Below, one piece after another: positions 29,976-30,122 of a DNA stretch of 30,122 bases (its first letter is position 1; each line of letters begins with the position of its first letter). Under the pieces are notes generated by a model that had not been told where the DNA came from, searched no databases, and saw nothing but the letters and a program-made list of their open reading frames with translations. The translations under genes and the position numbers were made by a program. The stretch covers positions 1 to 30,122 of IMG/VR virus record IMGVR_UViG_3300010151_000006. The stretch is one strand, 5' to 3'. The stretch comes from a virus.

Positions 29976-30122
29976 ATGTCAAATCTTCACAAAGATCTTA
30001 CAAACGACCAGATCCACAATCCGAAGGACTTCGGAACTGCGGCAAATTCAACAAAATTGACAAAGAACGCATCTGGAAATCTTGAATGGGTTGCCGATTC
30101 TGGTGGTGGTTCTGGGGTTTCA
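29976..30122 (+). CDS. Tail fibre gene, 5' part (continues at 1)
   Basis: ATG 29976 follows an A-rich leader. The first eight codons (MSNLHKDL) are unique to this end; the rest repeats bases 1-123. On the circle the gene runs 29976-29999 then 1-720. The window end cuts it, so it is listed in two parts. Confidence 0.85.
   Translation, partial: MSNLHKDLTNDQIHNPKDFGTAANSTKLTKNASGNLEWVADSGGGSGVS
30000..30122. repeat. Right copy of the 123-bp contig-end overlap
   Basis: Exact copy of 1-123. Removing one copy gives the circular genome. The odd length and arbitrary position inside the fibre gene fit an assembly overlap. Confidence 0.95.

Noticed and set aside
1-30122. tRNA genes, CRISPR arrays, insertion sequences, integrase
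   Set aside because: Looked for on both strands; no cloverleaf, no regularly spaced repeats, no transposase or recombinase motif seen.

Overview
The window is an essentially complete genome of a tailed phage (Caudoviricetes). Its host is most likely in the Bacteroidota. Bases 1-123 recur exactly at 30000-30122, so the contig closes into a circle of 29,999 bp, and one tail-fibre gene runs across the join (29976 to 720). The host inference rests on the start contexts, which are A-rich with no Shine-Dalgarno-like GGAGG, and on repeated TAnnTTTG boxes, the -7 element of Bacteroidota promoters, placed just upstream of gene starts. Many small proteins also match types I know from Bacteroidota phages. 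All genes are on the + strand. I see no integrase, tRNA, CRISPR array, insertion sequence, DNA polymerase or clear lysogeny module, so a virulent phage that uses the host replisome is the simplest reading.

Layout. (1) 29976-3609 across the join: tail fibre, small membrane protein, small basic protein, amidase endolysin, holin-like protein, a probable one-piece spanin and a calcineurin-like phosphoesterase, ending at a hairpin terminator. (2) 3640-10875: the probable early region, with mostly small proteins of unknown role, two HTH proteins, an SSB-like protein with an acidic DDVPF tail, a winged-helix replication protein and a VRR-NUC nuclease. Its first gene and a later gene (9020) sit in matching cassettes: a 75-bp promoter element, a 45-50-base leader, one small gene and a terminator with the same 10-bp stem. 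(3) 10941-13000: terminator and promoter abut, then an RHH-like small protein and the terminase subunits. (4) 13042-25009: a tail module with a probable tail assembly chaperone (apparent -1 frameshift on a T10 run), terminator-like and gp10-like proteins, two large tail proteins, the tape measure, then three small genes. (5) 25048-29971: a head module with a ClpP-like protease carrying a nested scaffold, the major capsid protein, a probable tail tube protein, an internal terminator/promoter pair, then portal, connector and a small conserved protein.

How the parts fit: TAnnTTTG promoters mark several units. Early units share an additional AATGAAA box and an ACCTAAAAAA leader; four head-module genes instead share an AAAATAAAATT start context. 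The head and tail genes are arranged unusually, with portal more than 16 kb from the terminase on the written map and after the capsid gene. Tape-measure length (1242 aa) and the lack of any recognised sheath favour a long non-contractile tail. All functional calls come from reading motifs in the sequence; no database search was run.
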